Shown here: positions 1-12,004 of the stretch, piece by piece
Layout: each line of letters starts with the position of its first letter
How positions within the stretch are numbered: the first letter of the stretch is position 1
From: Alisma plantago-aquatica
Taxonomy: Eukaryota; Streptophyta; Magnoliopsida; Alismatales; Alismataceae
Length of the DNA: 64,000 nucleotides
Direction: 5' to 3'
Assembly: GCA_963693085.1 (NCBI GenBank)
Contig: OY856409.1
Span: forward strand, 240,441,058 to 240,505,057
The notes under the pieces: model-generated
Databases searched by the model: none
What the model was told of the DNA's origin: nothing
What the model saw: only the letters and a program-made list of their open reading frames with translations
Program-made: the position numbers and the translations under genes

Positions 1-2859
1 TTTGTACAAGGACTTCCTTTTCAATCTGTGACTTCTTGGCTATAAATATATGTCCATCCACCATCTCCAAACCACCTAAATTCATTCCATGTCATCCATT
101 TTGCATCTATCACCCAAGAGTATATCTCCTAAGCTCCATTGATTGGTCTTCACTAACTGATGTTTGAGCTATAGTTCAGAAAAATGGGGAAATTGCATGA
201 AGGTGGCTCCTGACTACAAAAGCCTCAGTGAAACTCCTCATGGATTCATATGTACCAAGAAAGTGCAAGGTGTCATTTTGTCTTTTTTGGGGGCTCGTTT
301 CCCTAGTTTTACTGACGGTGTGCAATGTTAGTGCTTCATATATGTTTTCTCAATATTTTTCGTATGTTAGTCTTTGTCATCTTCCATGAATCCTTCTTCA
401 ATACAAGGTTGTGCTTTGTCTTCTTGGTTGATGGTTCTCTATCAGATGCTCTTGAATGGTCATGGTGGGAATCTACGGTTGTTTCTCTGTCGCCTCACAA
501 CCTTGCTTTTAGGTTCTTAAAACCTCTAGAGGGTGGGGAACCCACCTATCTCTTTTAGATCTACCCTATAGCTTTTTTGTGAGTTGGTTTTCACATCTAG
601 TGAACTTGTTCTATTTTTTGTGCTTTCATCGTGTCAAACTACAAACAAAAAATATGATTCATTGGTGTCTGTCGTATATGCCCCCATCTTAGTTCATTTC
701 TATAATGCTTCTCTTCACCTATTCTCAATTTTTTGCCTTCAAAATTATTTGATCATGCTAATTATGGATATTGGTGCAATTACTCATTTACCTTGTCACA
801 AACTATGATATGAAATCTTATATGAGGCATATAGGTAGTTGCAAATCGATTTTTGTTTTAGAATTTGATAAAATGACTTAACTTGATTAATTCATAATAA
901 ATTTCTCACAACTCTGGAAGATACAACTATATACTCATTGGGTTAAGGAAAATAAACCCCTATGTACTAATTTAAGTTTCAAAACCAAATTTAGTTGAAA
1001 TAAAAAGTCATTATTTTAGTGTTTAAAATGTAACCTTAACTAATGATGTATATATCTAATGTGGTAGTAGGTGAAGGACAACTTGATATATCTAGGGTTT
1101 GGATTCAAGGTATGCTGCATCACCTCAATCATATTAAGCAATTGATCTATTTTTCTCCATCTTTTGATGTATGTAGCATCCCCTTTCTTCTATATTGGTA
1201 AAATGCCCATGTTTGTTCTCTCACTTACTACAATTGTGACATAATACCCTATGAACTTTCTCTCTCATATGATCTTTCCTCATGTGAGTGTTTATAGTCT
1301 TAATTTTACCTTGTGATCTTTTTAAATTGTTGTACACGCTTGTTGGACTCTGAAGATGTAACTTGTTCTTCCTTTTTCATGTCTTATATGACCCATTTTT
1401 CAGATGGAAATTTCATTGAAACTTTTTCATGACAAACTTTCACTTGCCTCTACATTATTGCATGCTTGTTGACTTAGTAGCCCTAGAGTTATGTATGTGC
1501 CTTGTAATTTTGGGTTATGTGCATGTATGTATTAGGAACGGAGGTTATGTGCCCATCTTTATATATTTGGGAGTTCGATCATGTGCCATTCTCTACTACA
1601 TGTTGGGTTATGTTCCCTAACCACCATTGTTAGTAATTTATGTTGTTGTTCATGATCCAACCTACACAATCCTATGCATTGAGGGGCCTTTTATTATTTT
1701 TTTTAGCTTTCTAGTTGGTGTTTAAGGGGAACCCATCCCCATCGATAGTATCCCAATGGTCTAGGGATACAAGACAAACTCCTATGTGTGGATGTCTAAG
1801 GGGATCTTACCCCAATAAGTACTTCCCTATAAATACTTTACTTTGGGTTGGGCCACTCTTTGTTTGGACACTCATGTTCGCTCTTACCCAATTTTTCCCT
1901 CCTATAGAGTAGGTTCTAGGGTTCTTTTAATTATGCCCCCGTGGTGTGTAGGCTTGGGCCCTTACTGTAAGGAGTGAGACCCAAGAGGATATCCACTCCT
2001 CACAAAATCGAATAAGAGTCACCATCCACACAAAAAATCCACGCAACTCTTCTTGCAACGGGTGAATAACTATTTTTTAATCTTTCACAAATAGACATCA
2101 TATAACCCAAAGTGTATCAGCTACAAAAATATATTGACTATTTATAGTTTATAAGATTACACAGTAACCTCCCATTTGGGCTTACATGAAGGAAACAACT
2201 TCAATATCTAAGCATATGAAAGCTTGAGCTACTTCAAGTCTATCTCACAAGGGTCAACTCTACTAGCCAAGTCCTTTGTGTTCTTCACCTAGGCATTGGA
2301 AGCATACCCCACAAGAGAAGATAAAGTGGAAGTTGTTAGCAAAAAATGGCAATATTAGTATATAAATAGAGTTTGAGAAATATTATGTTAAAAGGATATC
2401 AATATACTTAATAAGTCTTCCAATAAAGAGGGAAAGTGAGCATCCTAATGGATACCAAAGAGAACAAATATAAGGTATATAAAAGTTGAACGTGTCATAC
2501 ATCAACATATCAACATGTGCCACATAAGCACAATCAAATAACTTAGGGCACACAACCCATCAAAGTAATAAACAATTTAGCATGCAAGTGAGATAAACAT
2601 AATAGTAAATAAATATAAACCATCAGTTGGTGGATTATAATAAGCATCAATAAAAGCAACATTAGTAGTTCAGGAAGCAAATAATCACTATGATGGGAGA
2701 GAGTACCTTTGAGTGAACTAGGTAGAACATCATCACATAAAAATTGATGACACCTAATGGAATGGTGGCCTCTTCTTCAGGAAAGAAGGTGAAGGCATAT
2801 GAAGTGACTAAGTCCTTGCATACTGATCCATAATACCTTGGGGTGTGAGGTCCCACAAC
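1..2859. other. AT-rich sequence without a supported gene
   Basis: No reading frame here is longer than about 77 codons and none shows recognisable protein motifs. Two TATA-like strings are present (TATAAATATA at 41-50 and TATAAATAC at 1829-1837), but no coding frame follows either, so they may be relics of old LTR or gene promoters. I see no LTR pair, terminal inverted repeat or tandem array. Confidence 0.5.
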
Positions 2860-4770
2860 CGAGAGCTATAAGTGATATAAACGTTTGTAATAACTAAGAA
2901 AGTAGTGCTAGATTTATAATTGTAGATTCTATTATTTCTCCCTAACCAAATGTTCCAAAAAATCCAGGATGCTAGTTCTTGAGAATATAATATTTTATCC
3001 CAAACTCCATCCACATTGTTAATCAAATATAAAACTTTGTCATATTGTACATATGTGAGTTCATTTTTGTGGTAGAATTTATCCTAAGTTTTGAAGAAGA
3101 ATGGACGCAACATTCATAGGTGCTCAATATTTTTAGAATTTTTTGAGAAAAGAAAGCATTTGCATGGTCCTATAAAACCTGACTCATCCAAAGATCCCCT
3201 ATAAAAAACTTATTGTGACCTATGAAGCATAGAAGAATATGTACTTTGGGTGGGCATTTAATATTCCAAAATAAGTTCCCATAATGTGATTAATGTCATT
3301 GATTGTGAAGAACTTTTTTGCTAGGTGGCCTTCAACTCAAACCCCATGTCTAGGAAGGGATATGACAGTGATGGACTTTGTTTAACTTAATAATTAACCA
3401 ATCATGAATTTCTTGAGAATATTGATGCATCTGGAGGTTAGTAGTGAGAAGGTCTTATGGAAAGTGATTTTATTCAAGTTTTTTTGGTATAACTGATTTG
3501 GTTTTGGATAGTTCAATCTACCCAATGTCCTCCACTTATCTGCCCAAAAAGCCAAGTTAATCCAGCAATACAAAGGAATGTGGATCGTAACTCTTACTGT
3601 TAGATAATAATATGATGTTTCTCCACAAAGGTGAGAAATTTTTCCTTCTACTAATGTCGTTGATGGTGATCCAAGGGGGGATCTTTTGTAGTATTTATTA
3701 GTAATGAGTTGTGCCGAAATATGTTTTTCTCCTTATAAGAATTATGAAATCAAGCTAAGAATGGTCTTGATGAGCAAACATTATGAATGCAGACTGGCAT
3801 TGAGAACATCCCAGTCCCCATAACCTTGGATTTGGTTAGAATGTGTCATTTTACAAGATGATTTTTTTATTATTACTTCTCACTAGAAAATCCCTCCTTA
3901 ATTTGTCATTACTGTTTTTTTCCCATACCAGTAGAGGGATACAACTAAAGAAGTAGGAGGGAAGAACTGTGAGTGATGCATTCAGAAGGGTGAGTCTGTC
4001 TGACCTATTGAGATAATTAGATTTCCAACTAGCAAATCTCTGAGTTTGTCCACTCTATCGAGACAATTAGATTTCCAACTAGCTAATCTCTAAATCAATT
4101 CATTCAATATTGGTCGCCAAACTAAGATCGGCAGCTTATTTAGGGAGAGAGGTAGACTCAAATATTTCAACAAGAATTCTTTTTTTTTCGCATTGTAAAA
4201 TATGACAAAATCTTGACATGTCAGTTTTGAGAAGACATGTGTCTTGAGTAGTTGATTTTTTGAAATTGATTTAAGACTCCAAAGGTGTTGAAATGTACCA
4301 ATAACCCTACTCCATTGATCATAGTCAGATTGCCAGGGTGGATAAAAATAATCATGCAATCAGGGAATTGTATAAAATATTCTTTTTTAGTTTCTTAATT
4401 GGCACAAAATGTTGTTTCTTACTCCTTGTTTGAACATAGTATCATGCAAGGAGGAAACTATAACAAAAGGATAAAGAGACATGTTTTTGCCTTGTCTTAC
4501 TCCATTTTTGTGGCTGGAGTACCCAAAGGGTATGCCATTAGAAACACCGAAAGATATCCCAATTTGACTCTATCTAAGTAATCCATATGTGAGGGAAATT
4601 ATAACCTATAGAGGAGAAGGAAAACCCAATTGACATAATCAATGGTGTTTTGAGAGTCCAATTGAGAATCAACAAGGCATGTCTTGAGTTATGGATGGTA
4701 TGAATGACCTCATATGTTAGGATATGAGCATCTTGAATTTTTCTACCTTCAAGTAAAGCAATATGTTATT
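2860..4770 (-). pseudogene. LINE (non-LTR retrotransposon) reverse transcriptase relic
   Basis: Read on the minus strand from about 4770 downwards, broken frames give the expected order of a plant L1-type LINE reverse transcriptase. First comes a segment like EGRKIQDAHIL followed by EVIHTIHNSRHA (the family's V-EGRQILDA-L-ANE block). Next come a DYVNW-like segment (YDxVNW), GVRQG followed by LYPFVI (GLRQGDPLSPYLFV) at about 4430-4520, and YLSLPLSLNKL followed by WRPILNEL (the YLGLPL block) near 4100-4180. Further down is WNIWLGRNNRIY (the SW-IW-ERN-RIF block of the C-terminal zf-RVT region) near 2930-2970. Stops and frameshifts separate the pieces. The catalytic FADD motif and an endonuclease domain were not found, so this is a 5'-truncated dead copy. 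The order of motifs makes a LINE likely; the exact ends are uncertain. Confidence 0.72.
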
Positions 4771-4918
4771 GCTAATGATATGGTCATATATTTCTGGGCG
4801 GTACATAACATTCCTCAGCTAACATTTCTGCCATTTTCTCCTCTCTTTTTTGCACATATTTTTTCTCGAACAGAAAAAAGCTAGTGTGGAACAACATTTA
4901 TTCTTCTCTGATCATTAG

Positions 4919-5042
4919 TTTTTTTTGTTAGTGGAGAATTTCACCCCTGTCCAAGGTAGTAGGAGAGAGAGAACACCATCAGCTACGCCGAGGGCTATAG
5001 TCTCTTCCTGTAAGCATGACCAATTGAACTAGTTGGCAAGTG
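4919..5042 (-). mobile_element. tRNA-derived SINE, internally deleted copy
   Basis: Homologous to the SINE at 6596-6778. Reading the minus strand, it begins CACTTGCCAACTAGTTCAAT, which contains a decayed RNA polymerase III A box. It then lacks about 60 bases including the B box, and resumes with the shared body (CTATAGCCCTCGGCGTAGCT, then CTTGGACAGGGGTGAAATTC) before ending in an A-rich tail (+ strand poly-T at 4919-4927). It is flanked by an imperfect 16-bp target duplication: CTTCTCTGATCATTAG at 4903-4918 and CTTCTCTTATCATTGG at 5043-5058. Long duplications plus an A-rich tail are the signature of LINE-mobilised insertion. Confidence 0.75.
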
Positions 5043-5058
5043 CTTCTCTTATCATTGG

Positions 5059-5426
5059 TAAAGCATATAATATGGATTCTTCACGGGGGAAATATTCATT
5101 TTCTTATAATTTTGTGTCCATATCCTTGCCCTAGGCCCCACGCCCGTGTTAAAGACAGAGTCAATGGGGAAGATATCAAGGTGGGAGTCGCCGCTAAACT
5201 CATCATGGGTCGCATTCCTGGAGTCGAGAATCCCTCTCTCCTCTTCCTTCTCCTCCACTTACTCTTGTTTATCGTTATCATGTTGCACACGAAGGTTTCT
5301 CCTTCTCCCCTGGGAAGGATCAACTAGGGGAGACAGAACCTGAAGAAGCAGAAGAAGAGGCCAACGGAAACCGCTAGCTCCCACCTAGCTTTAGGCTAGG
5401 CCAGGGTAGGCTAAAGGCTGTCCCAA
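5059..5426 (+). other. presumed 5' leader and promoter region of the host ORF
   Basis: This is the sequence between the upstream SINE and the ATG at 5427. GC content rises sharply from about 5120. The stretch holds a pyrimidine-rich tract (CTCTCTCCTCTTCCTTCTCC near 5232) of the kind common in plant 5' UTRs. I cannot place a transcription start. Short frames in this interval do not resemble known proteins. Confidence 0.35.
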
Positions 5427-5936
5427 ATGTCTATGGAGAGGCTGGGGAGGCCGGCGTCGTCGCAGTACAAGCGGCTGGGACGATCGGAGAGCCTAGACCG
5501 TCTTCTGGGATCAGCGGCCTGGGCGAACGAGATAGAGCCGGCAGCAAAAGAGAATCTACAGCCACAAAAGCAGCCTCAAAAGCAGCAACAGCAGGGCCGC
5601 GGGCGCCTGCTTCGGACGCGGAGCCTCCCGGACCTTCTGGGTCTTCGACGCCGGGCCGTGCACTGGAAGGCCCTGAGCTGGTTGCTTGACTCGGGGAGCC
5701 GGCGGAAGGTGGGCAGCCTGGAGTACTTCAAGGACACAGGAAGAGTCAGCGGCAAGGATCAGAGCAGCTGTCGAAGCGCCGGCGGGGGGAACGTGACCGG
5801 CTTCTTGAAGAATATCACACTGGGTGGAGGAGGAGGAGACGAGAAGAACGGTAAGAAGAAGCAGCGGCAGAAGAACAAGAAGAGGTCTTCGTGGCTGCCT
5901 GACCCGGACAAGAGGTGGCCGGTACAGGGGTGGTAG
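5427..5936 (+). CDS. hypothetical basic plant protein, 169 residues, probable host gene
   Basis: An intact, GC-rich single-exon frame in otherwise AT-rich repeat DNA. The protein begins MSMERLGRPASSQYKRLGRS. A second in-frame Met at residue 3 (5433) is an equally plausible start. It is Arg/Lys/Ser-rich, with a Gln-rich run at residues 47-57 (QKQPQKQQQQ), two similar serine motifs (GRSESLDRLLG near 18-28 and RTRSLPDLLG near 63-72), a Gly run near 133-137, a basic stretch near 141-152 (KKKQRQKNKK) that could be a nuclear localisation signal, and a tryptophan-containing C-terminus (SSWLPDPDKRWPVQGW). No transmembrane segment or signal peptide is visible. The C-terminal W-PDP-W-P pattern looks like a conserved plant tail, but I do not recognise the family and assign no function. 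Composition, length and lack of lesions set it apart from the decayed neighbours. A chance GC-rich ORF is the alternative. Confidence 0.6.
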   Translation: MSMERLGRPASSQYKRLGRSESLDRLLGSAAWANEIEPAAKENLQPQKQPQKQQQQGRGRLLRTRSLPDLLGLRRRAVHWKALSWLLDSGSRRKVGSLEYFKDTGRVSGKDQSSCRSAGGGNVTGFLKNITLGGGGGDEKNGKKKQRQKNKKRSSWLPDPDKRWPVQGW

Positions 5937-6579
5937 CTGCCTAGCAGATACGGCTGCTTCTGAATCGGCCTTTATCCTCACGGAGATGCTACTCCTCCCC
6001 TGACCGTGTAATCCGCTAGGCATAATCCTTCAAGTACCATCCCTGCAGCTGACAGTTTCTCTTGATTGATTCGTTAATCGGTTCGTTCTTGTTCGTTTTT
6101 TTCTTTTTGGATAATTTTCTCTTTTTTAATTTTGTAATTGTTTTTTATTTGCTTGGCGTGAGTTTTTCTTGTTTTTGGATCTTGCAATTGTTGATACGAG
6201 AAAGCTTCGGGATGTATGAATGAGTTGAAAACAATTAATGATGGAATGCAGTGTCCTCGTTTTCGCAGATGCAATGCAGCTAACATCTTGGAAAGTAGAT
6301 ATCATTTCTATAGATCGTCTTCTTCCCTGGATCGGCAACTTGGTCTACCGCGTGGGCACCATGTGAAGGTCCAATTCGATCGGGTGAGTGGCTGTCGGCT
6401 TCCTCGAAACGAGGCTGTCCCAATCCCAATCCTTTCAGAAGAGGTTAACCAATCAGCAAGACGCACTAACACCACCACGATGTTCTGATTGTTTCGCTAG
6501 CTCACATCTGAACGTGCTTAATCAGCAAGGCCTACAAACACGGCCATGATGATTTGACGTGGGACCAGCTGCCGCAAGA
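5937..6579 (+). other. presumed 3' UTR and downstream flank of the host ORF
   Basis: GC content falls after the stop codon at 5936. The T-rich stretch 6080-6180 could be UTR. A frame of 90 codons at 6216-6488 has no recognisable motif and I do not call it a gene. The sequence runs to the target duplication of the second SINE at 6580. Confidence 0.35.
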
Positions 6580-6595
6580 GTGCTACAATCTTTAT

Positions 6596-6778
6596 TTTTG
6601 GAAGTGGGGAATTTCACCCATGTCCAAAGTACCAGAAGAGAAAGAAAAGAATATCATCAGCTACACCGAGGACTATAATTTCTTCTTGTAGTACCCCCAA
6701 CGAGTTCGCTAATATTCGAACCTATAACATGTGCTTCACAATCAGCCCGCTTAACCAACTGAGCTAGTTGGCAAGTGT
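6596..6778 (-). mobile_element. tRNA-derived SINE, near full-length copy
   Basis: On the minus strand the element starts ACACTTGCCAACTAGCTCAG. It contains a canonical polymerase III A box (TAGCTCAGTTGG) followed about 40 bases later by a B box-like GGTTCGAATATT, the spacing of a tRNA promoter, then a non-tRNA body (CTATAGT-like, TGGACATGGGTGAAATTCCC) ending CCACTTCCAAAA. It is flanked by a perfect 16-bp target-site duplication, GTGCTACAATCTTTAT, at 6580-6595 and 6779-6794. The tRNA head, duplication and A-rich 3' end define a SINE. The family name is unknown to me. Confidence 0.85.
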
Positions 6779-6874
6779 GTGCTACAATCTTTATGAGTAA
6801 TCATTATCCGAGACCGAATTTACTGTTCCAAGGGACGTCGTTACAATTAATCTCAATCATCAAAATACCCCATT

Positions 6875-7288
6875 AGTTTTTTTATAAAAATTGACCCAAA
6901 ATTGAGATAATATAACAAGAAGGAGAAATAAGAAAATACCAAACTGCAGCGAGAGATCCCTACAATTCTACCACCATAGAATTTTTCAGAAAGATGCTCT
7001 CTACCACAAAGCGCACAATAGTAGATGGCCGGAAGAAGACACTCGATATCTTGATAGTCTTGCCTGCTTTCTTTCTTCTTCTTTTTCTTTTTCTTCATTC
7101 TTCCTTTGCGAACAACAGCAAAACACTGCCGTTTTCTAATTACTGGAGGCTGCCTTCATTGTTAGGTGTTGGCTGCTATTTGGCACAATTGACGGTTGCC
7201 CATCTTTAGATTAGTGACAGGGATATATATAATCACTTCACGATAGTGAGGTGATGCCCTCTTGGGCTGAAAGCAACATGCCGAACCA
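6875..7288 (-). repeat. Copia-2 3' LTR (shortened)
   Basis: Homologous to 35030-35461 plus 51488-51523 with scattered substitutions. On the minus strand it begins near TGGTTCGGCATGTTGCTTTC, directly after the purine-rich tract, and ends at + position 6875. The portion corresponding to 34812-35030 (U5-like) is absent. Homology stops exactly where CCATT begins. Confidence 0.7.
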
Positions 7289-7437
7289 TCTCCCTCTTCA
7301 GCCCTAAGCCCTAGGAGGAGACTTTATCACAGAACCATCATTGGGAATGTATGTCTCGGATCTCTTTGCGGAGCTCTAGCTTGTCTTGTTTTACCACCTC
7401 GGTCATCATGTCATAAGAATTATTCTCACTATGGATA
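7289..7437 (-). pseudogene. Copia-2 polypurine tract and RNase H C-terminal tail
   Basis: On the minus strand from 7437 downwards, a frame reads a tail like MMTEVVKQDKLELRKEIRDI, then a stop. This matches the end of copia polyproteins (the ADMLTKVV...EKL-LC segment). A purine tract (GAAGAGGGAGA on the minus strand, + 7289-7300) follows and abuts the LTR, as expected for plus-strand priming. The upstream part of this gene resumes at 29972, across the Copia-1 insertion. Confidence 0.65.
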
Positions 7438-9716
7438 TGTTGGTATGTATGCCAAGAGTGCCAATCATATCATGATTGGGATATGACATTAGATACCTGA
7501 TTTGATAATAATAAAGGCAAGCTTCTAATTTATTGTGTATATTCAATTATGAGATAATGAATTACATAATAAATGTCCAGATAATGATATTACTCAATGA
7601 TGTATGTCTTCTAGTACGTGAGTTAGAAGAATGAGATCATACGGATGTTAAGAGTATATACATTTTCATTATATCCTTGATCGGTTGTTATTGTGGAAGG
7701 TTGATAGACAACAATAACACACAAGATCAGAGTGTGAGTTGGTTGATGACTAAATCCCATTAGTCATGATATGGCAATAATCAAACCAAGCCCACAGATA
7801 CATGTTAGAGAACAGTGTATCGGACAGACCCACCGTGAGACTAACACGTGAAATCCATCATCATGGAAGTCACAATCAGCTCTCACAGTGATGGTGCTGA
7901 TTGTGGTTCTTAGACTTAAAATCACTGCACTCATCACCTATCATTGGGTATACTTTGACATCATCAAACGCAGTCATGAAACATGGGTTGTTATAACGGT
8001 GATGATTAGGTGACTTTGACACATGAGGATTGACTGTGAGTGATAGATATGGAATTCGTCCCTCCGACAGGAGTATGTTATCCAAGGCATCTTGATTAGA
8101 GAGACTGAGAAAAGTATGGCCATATGCATGTGAGTCAATATGTGATATTGTGCTTACATATATCTCATGCAGTCTGCTCTGGTTCAAGGAACAAGATTGA
8201 ATAATAATTAGGCTGACTTCTCCATGCCTCTAGTTTAATCTGGATATCAGTGACAAAGAAATTATACAAACATTATAACATCATACACATATTGTAGATT
8301 GAAGTTGCTCCCCAAGTTTCCATTCACTTGGGTAGCAATGATGTGCGACTAGGCACCACTCTTTGCTTGTGATGTCATAAGCTAGTTATGTACATTCACT
8401 GCCAATGTGATATGGGACCTATAGGGTTAGACACATAGGAATTCAACTAGAAGAAGAGTTTGATCTTGAATGATAATTGAATTAAGTACAAAAGTATATA
8501 GGTACTCAATTTACACAACAAATCAATGGATTGGCTGACTGAATTGTCAAATGAGCATATCATTGAGTGAGACGGTTGTTTGGGTATCCAGACGAGCGTC
8601 GCAAGTGTTGAGACAGTCATTTGGGTTGTAAGGCGGATCAAAAATCGAATTGGCTTAGTTCTACCTTATGAACTGATTGGTTCAAGCTATTGAACTGATT
8701 GGCTCGACTCAAACTCACCAGACGGTCGTCTGGGTGAGTGAGACGTGCGTCTCTCTTGTGTGAGACGGCCCGGTTGGGACGAACGAAAGTTATGGAGTTT
8801 TCTGGAACTCGTTTCAATTACACATACTTGGAGTGTAAGTAAATTAATGTATGACATTAATTAGGAAATGATTTGCCATTTCGTATTTCACTGGGAAAGT
8901 GCAAAACGATCATCTTGCATCTCAAAAGACCGTTTCACTTAGCGAAAAGAGCATCTCACCTGGCAAGACAATCGTTTCGTTGCATGCAGGTTGTGAAACT
9001 TCTAGAAAAGTTGCAAACATTCACGATCTATTTATCCTTTCCACTCCCGCTTTAGTCCCACATTGGCTGAAAATTGGGAACCCTGACCCTAACCCCTCCT
9101 ATATATAGAAGGGTATTGGGGGCTTCCTAGAGCACAACTACTACACAGACAATTGAGAATCAGTTGCTCTGACAATTTTTGCCCTCTCTGGTTGTGGTAA
9201 CCACGAGAGTCCAGGCAAGTCCTACCCGAGTAGGGAGGGATAACAACGGGAGAGAAACAACTAAAGATCATTATTGTGGGAGAGTATGTTGGTAACTAGT
9301 ATACCAAGGGGAGGGATAACTCCTTCTTATTCGTTCATGTAGGACGACATGAGTTCTAGTTGGTCTGTGTGGACTACTCTAGAGGCAGGAGTATGTTGGT
9401 TGCCGCTAGGAGGGCAAAATTAACTCGTAGTCTGTGGCAAGATATGAGGAGCCACTACAGCAATAATCTGAGTTTGTTGTCCATGAAAGACCAGTTAGAT
9501 GAGTCCGAGTGTGACTAGGAGTTGCACAACTACTGTCTAAGAAAGAGTGCACATCTACATCGATGAGGATTGTCACTGGCTTGCTCCGGGACCAGTTATA
9601 TCTTTGTAAAACCATCATTCCCATTGCATAGTTATTGACGTGATCTGCTGGTTTATGGGAAATATGTCAGTAAATTTTTTGTTTCCGCTGCCTATTTGAT
9701 GTTGTATGTCCCTACA
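7438..9716 (+). repeat. Copia-1 5' LTR (about 2.28 kb)
   Basis: TG...CA boundaries, matched along its length by 25589-25761 plus 27862-29971. A TATA box TATATATA lies at 9100-9107, about 620 bp before the LTR end. The region 8560-8980 contains many AGACGG/CCGTCT-type words in both orientations, including the near-palindrome CCAGACGGTCGTCTGG at 8718-8733. Short frames inside are not genes. Confidence 0.88.
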
Positions 9717-9717
9717 G

Positions 9718-9730
9718 TGGTATCAGAGCC
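9718..9730 (+). other. Copia-1 primer-binding site
   Basis: TGGTATCAGAGCC begins two bases after the LTR end and is complementary to the 3' end of plant initiator-methionine tRNA, the usual minus-strand primer of copia elements. Confidence 0.9.
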
Positions 9731-10260
<530 letters not shown>

Positions 10261-11818
10261 TGCATGGGTTTTTAGTCATTTTTACCGGCATATTTTCCTT
10301 GATTTTATGTGTTGAGTTGTCATTTATTTGATTAATTATGTATGAAATACTATCAATGGCCCATTCTATCTAAATGCATCAAATTATATAATTTTTAATG
10401 TTTGAAATGGTTTAATATTCATCCTGAGCACTTATCCACGTTCTTGCACAATTTCAAGTACATTTGAGCTTCATAGACTCCGTACTACTGACACCAGAAG
10501 TCGGTGGTACCGACTTCACGTCAGTACTGGACTAGAAGACTCAGCCAGACTTGATACTACCGATACCCAAAGTTGGTAGTACCGAAACCATGTCAGTAAA
10601 GCACAAGAATAAATCGAGAAAACTTGGTACTACCGAGTCCACCGACTCAGTACTACCGAGATGGCATCCGGGAGGCAATGCTCAAGCGAACTAAAGACTC
10701 GATGCTATCGAGACAAGTCGATAGTACCGACATTGTGATGAATCACGGATACCCTAGAATCTCAGTGCTACCGACTTTCCAGTCAGTACTACCAAGTCTT
10801 CCCGATCAGGAAATCTGAAGATAGCACTCTAATCCAACGGCTGGCATTATTTCATACCTTAAGTGGTTTCGGTGACTTGAGGGGAGTTTTACCAGACCTA
10901 GGGAGGTAGTCATTTTCTATTGCACGACACCAGAGAGAGAGAAGAGAGAAGATCAAGGAACCAAAGGATCCACCTGAGATGATCTGAGCACCTCCGAAGG
11001 GTGAATCTACATCCGAAAGACAACAGATTGCACACACGACGTAGGGGATCATCCGGATCAGCCATTCTCCAGTGGTTACTTTAGTTTTTCTAATGTTTCT
11101 CACATTTTTCTCTTTTTCTACCATGTATTCGTCAATGAAAACCATGTGATGCTAAACCCCTTGACTCCTTAGGATCTGGGAGTAGCCCAGATATACATTG
11201 TAATTGATTTTCATGCATGGATATCATCTTTATCCATATTATCCAGATATAAATATATGAAATTGTGTTGTTCTATTTATGCTTGATCACCATAGATAGA
11301 TTATCATACCCTTAATCATTTTGGGAGAGAGGTTAAGGATTGAAAAAACACAGATTTTCCCATTTATTACACCCCTTGTGAAAGGTAGAAAATAAATGGG
11401 AGGAGAAACCCAGAGATTAATTGTAAAGCACCAAAATAATCAACCAATTACTATGGAAATGTGATTGGCATTAGAATAGGTAGTGAACTACACTACGGGA
11501 GTGGGTAGTTTTGGCTACAAGCACTTTATCCAGGGATAGGGGTAATAGATATTAGTGTGTGGAGTTAGTTGCAATGTTATCTGTGGTGAAACCAGTGTCT
11601 TGAGGAATTCCCTTAAATCTGAGTAACTTAATCCTTAAGCTTGTTTTGTTTTACAATTGTTTCTGTTCAATCAAACCCATTCACTTTTATCGGCCTGATT
11701 AGATCATAGTTAGTAGTAGTATTCTGGAGAACGTTTCCTTGTGTTTGACTTGGCCCTCTAAAGGCCTGTATTACTTCGATATGTTCACTTGCATATAACA
11801 CACAATAAACATGTGTCA
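10261..11818 (+). repeat. Athila-1 5' LTR
   Basis: 1558 bp with TG...CA ends (ATGTGTCA at 11811-11818). Positions 10470-10800 hold about nine words of the type CGGTACTACCGA or CGATAGTACCGA in alternating orientation, for example AGTCGGTGGTACCGACT at 10499-10515. The region downstream (10850-11150) matches 20810-21150 in the 3' LTR and, inverted, 61430-61800. Confidence 0.85.
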
Positions 11819-11824
11819 AGTTTT

Positions 11825-11842
11825 TGGCACAGTTGTCGGTGA
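11825..11842 (+). other. Athila-1 primer-binding site
   Basis: TGGCACAGTTGTCGGTGA lies 7 bp past the LTR end. It is a diverged form of the TGGCGCCGTTG-CGGGGA site of Athila elements (Asp-type tRNA primer as I recall). Confidence 0.7.
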
Positions 11843-12004
11843 AACGGTAACATCCAGCACTACGAGTGTTTTGGTCGGCCACTCTAGGCCAATCCTTTTT
11901 ATTTTTAGTTCTATTTCACTCAAATTTGACTCATAACATCATTATTGTTTCTAGCTCCACTATCGTGTTCTGACAATTATTTCGCTACTTTCAGGTACTA
12001 GTGT

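Noticed and set aside
5556..6023. Minus-strand 155-codon frame opposite the host ORF
   Set aside because: Pro/Leu/Arg-rich mirror of a GC-rich coding frame. The plus-strand frame has the better start context and protein-like composition.
6700..6780. A tRNA gene suggested by A and B boxes on the minus strand
   Set aside because: The acceptor stem and anticodon arm do not fold, and the sequence continues into a SINE body flanked by a 16-bp duplication.
6811..6815. AGACC at 6811-6815 and 51515-51519 as the Copia-2 target duplication
   Set aside because: Comparing both LTR copies places the LTR end at 51523, inside which this AGACC lies. CCATT outside both ends fits better.
10470..10800. Spaced repeated words resembling a CRISPR array
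   Set aside because: Words are short, vary in sequence and orientation, spacers are irregular, there are no cas genes, and this is plant DNA.
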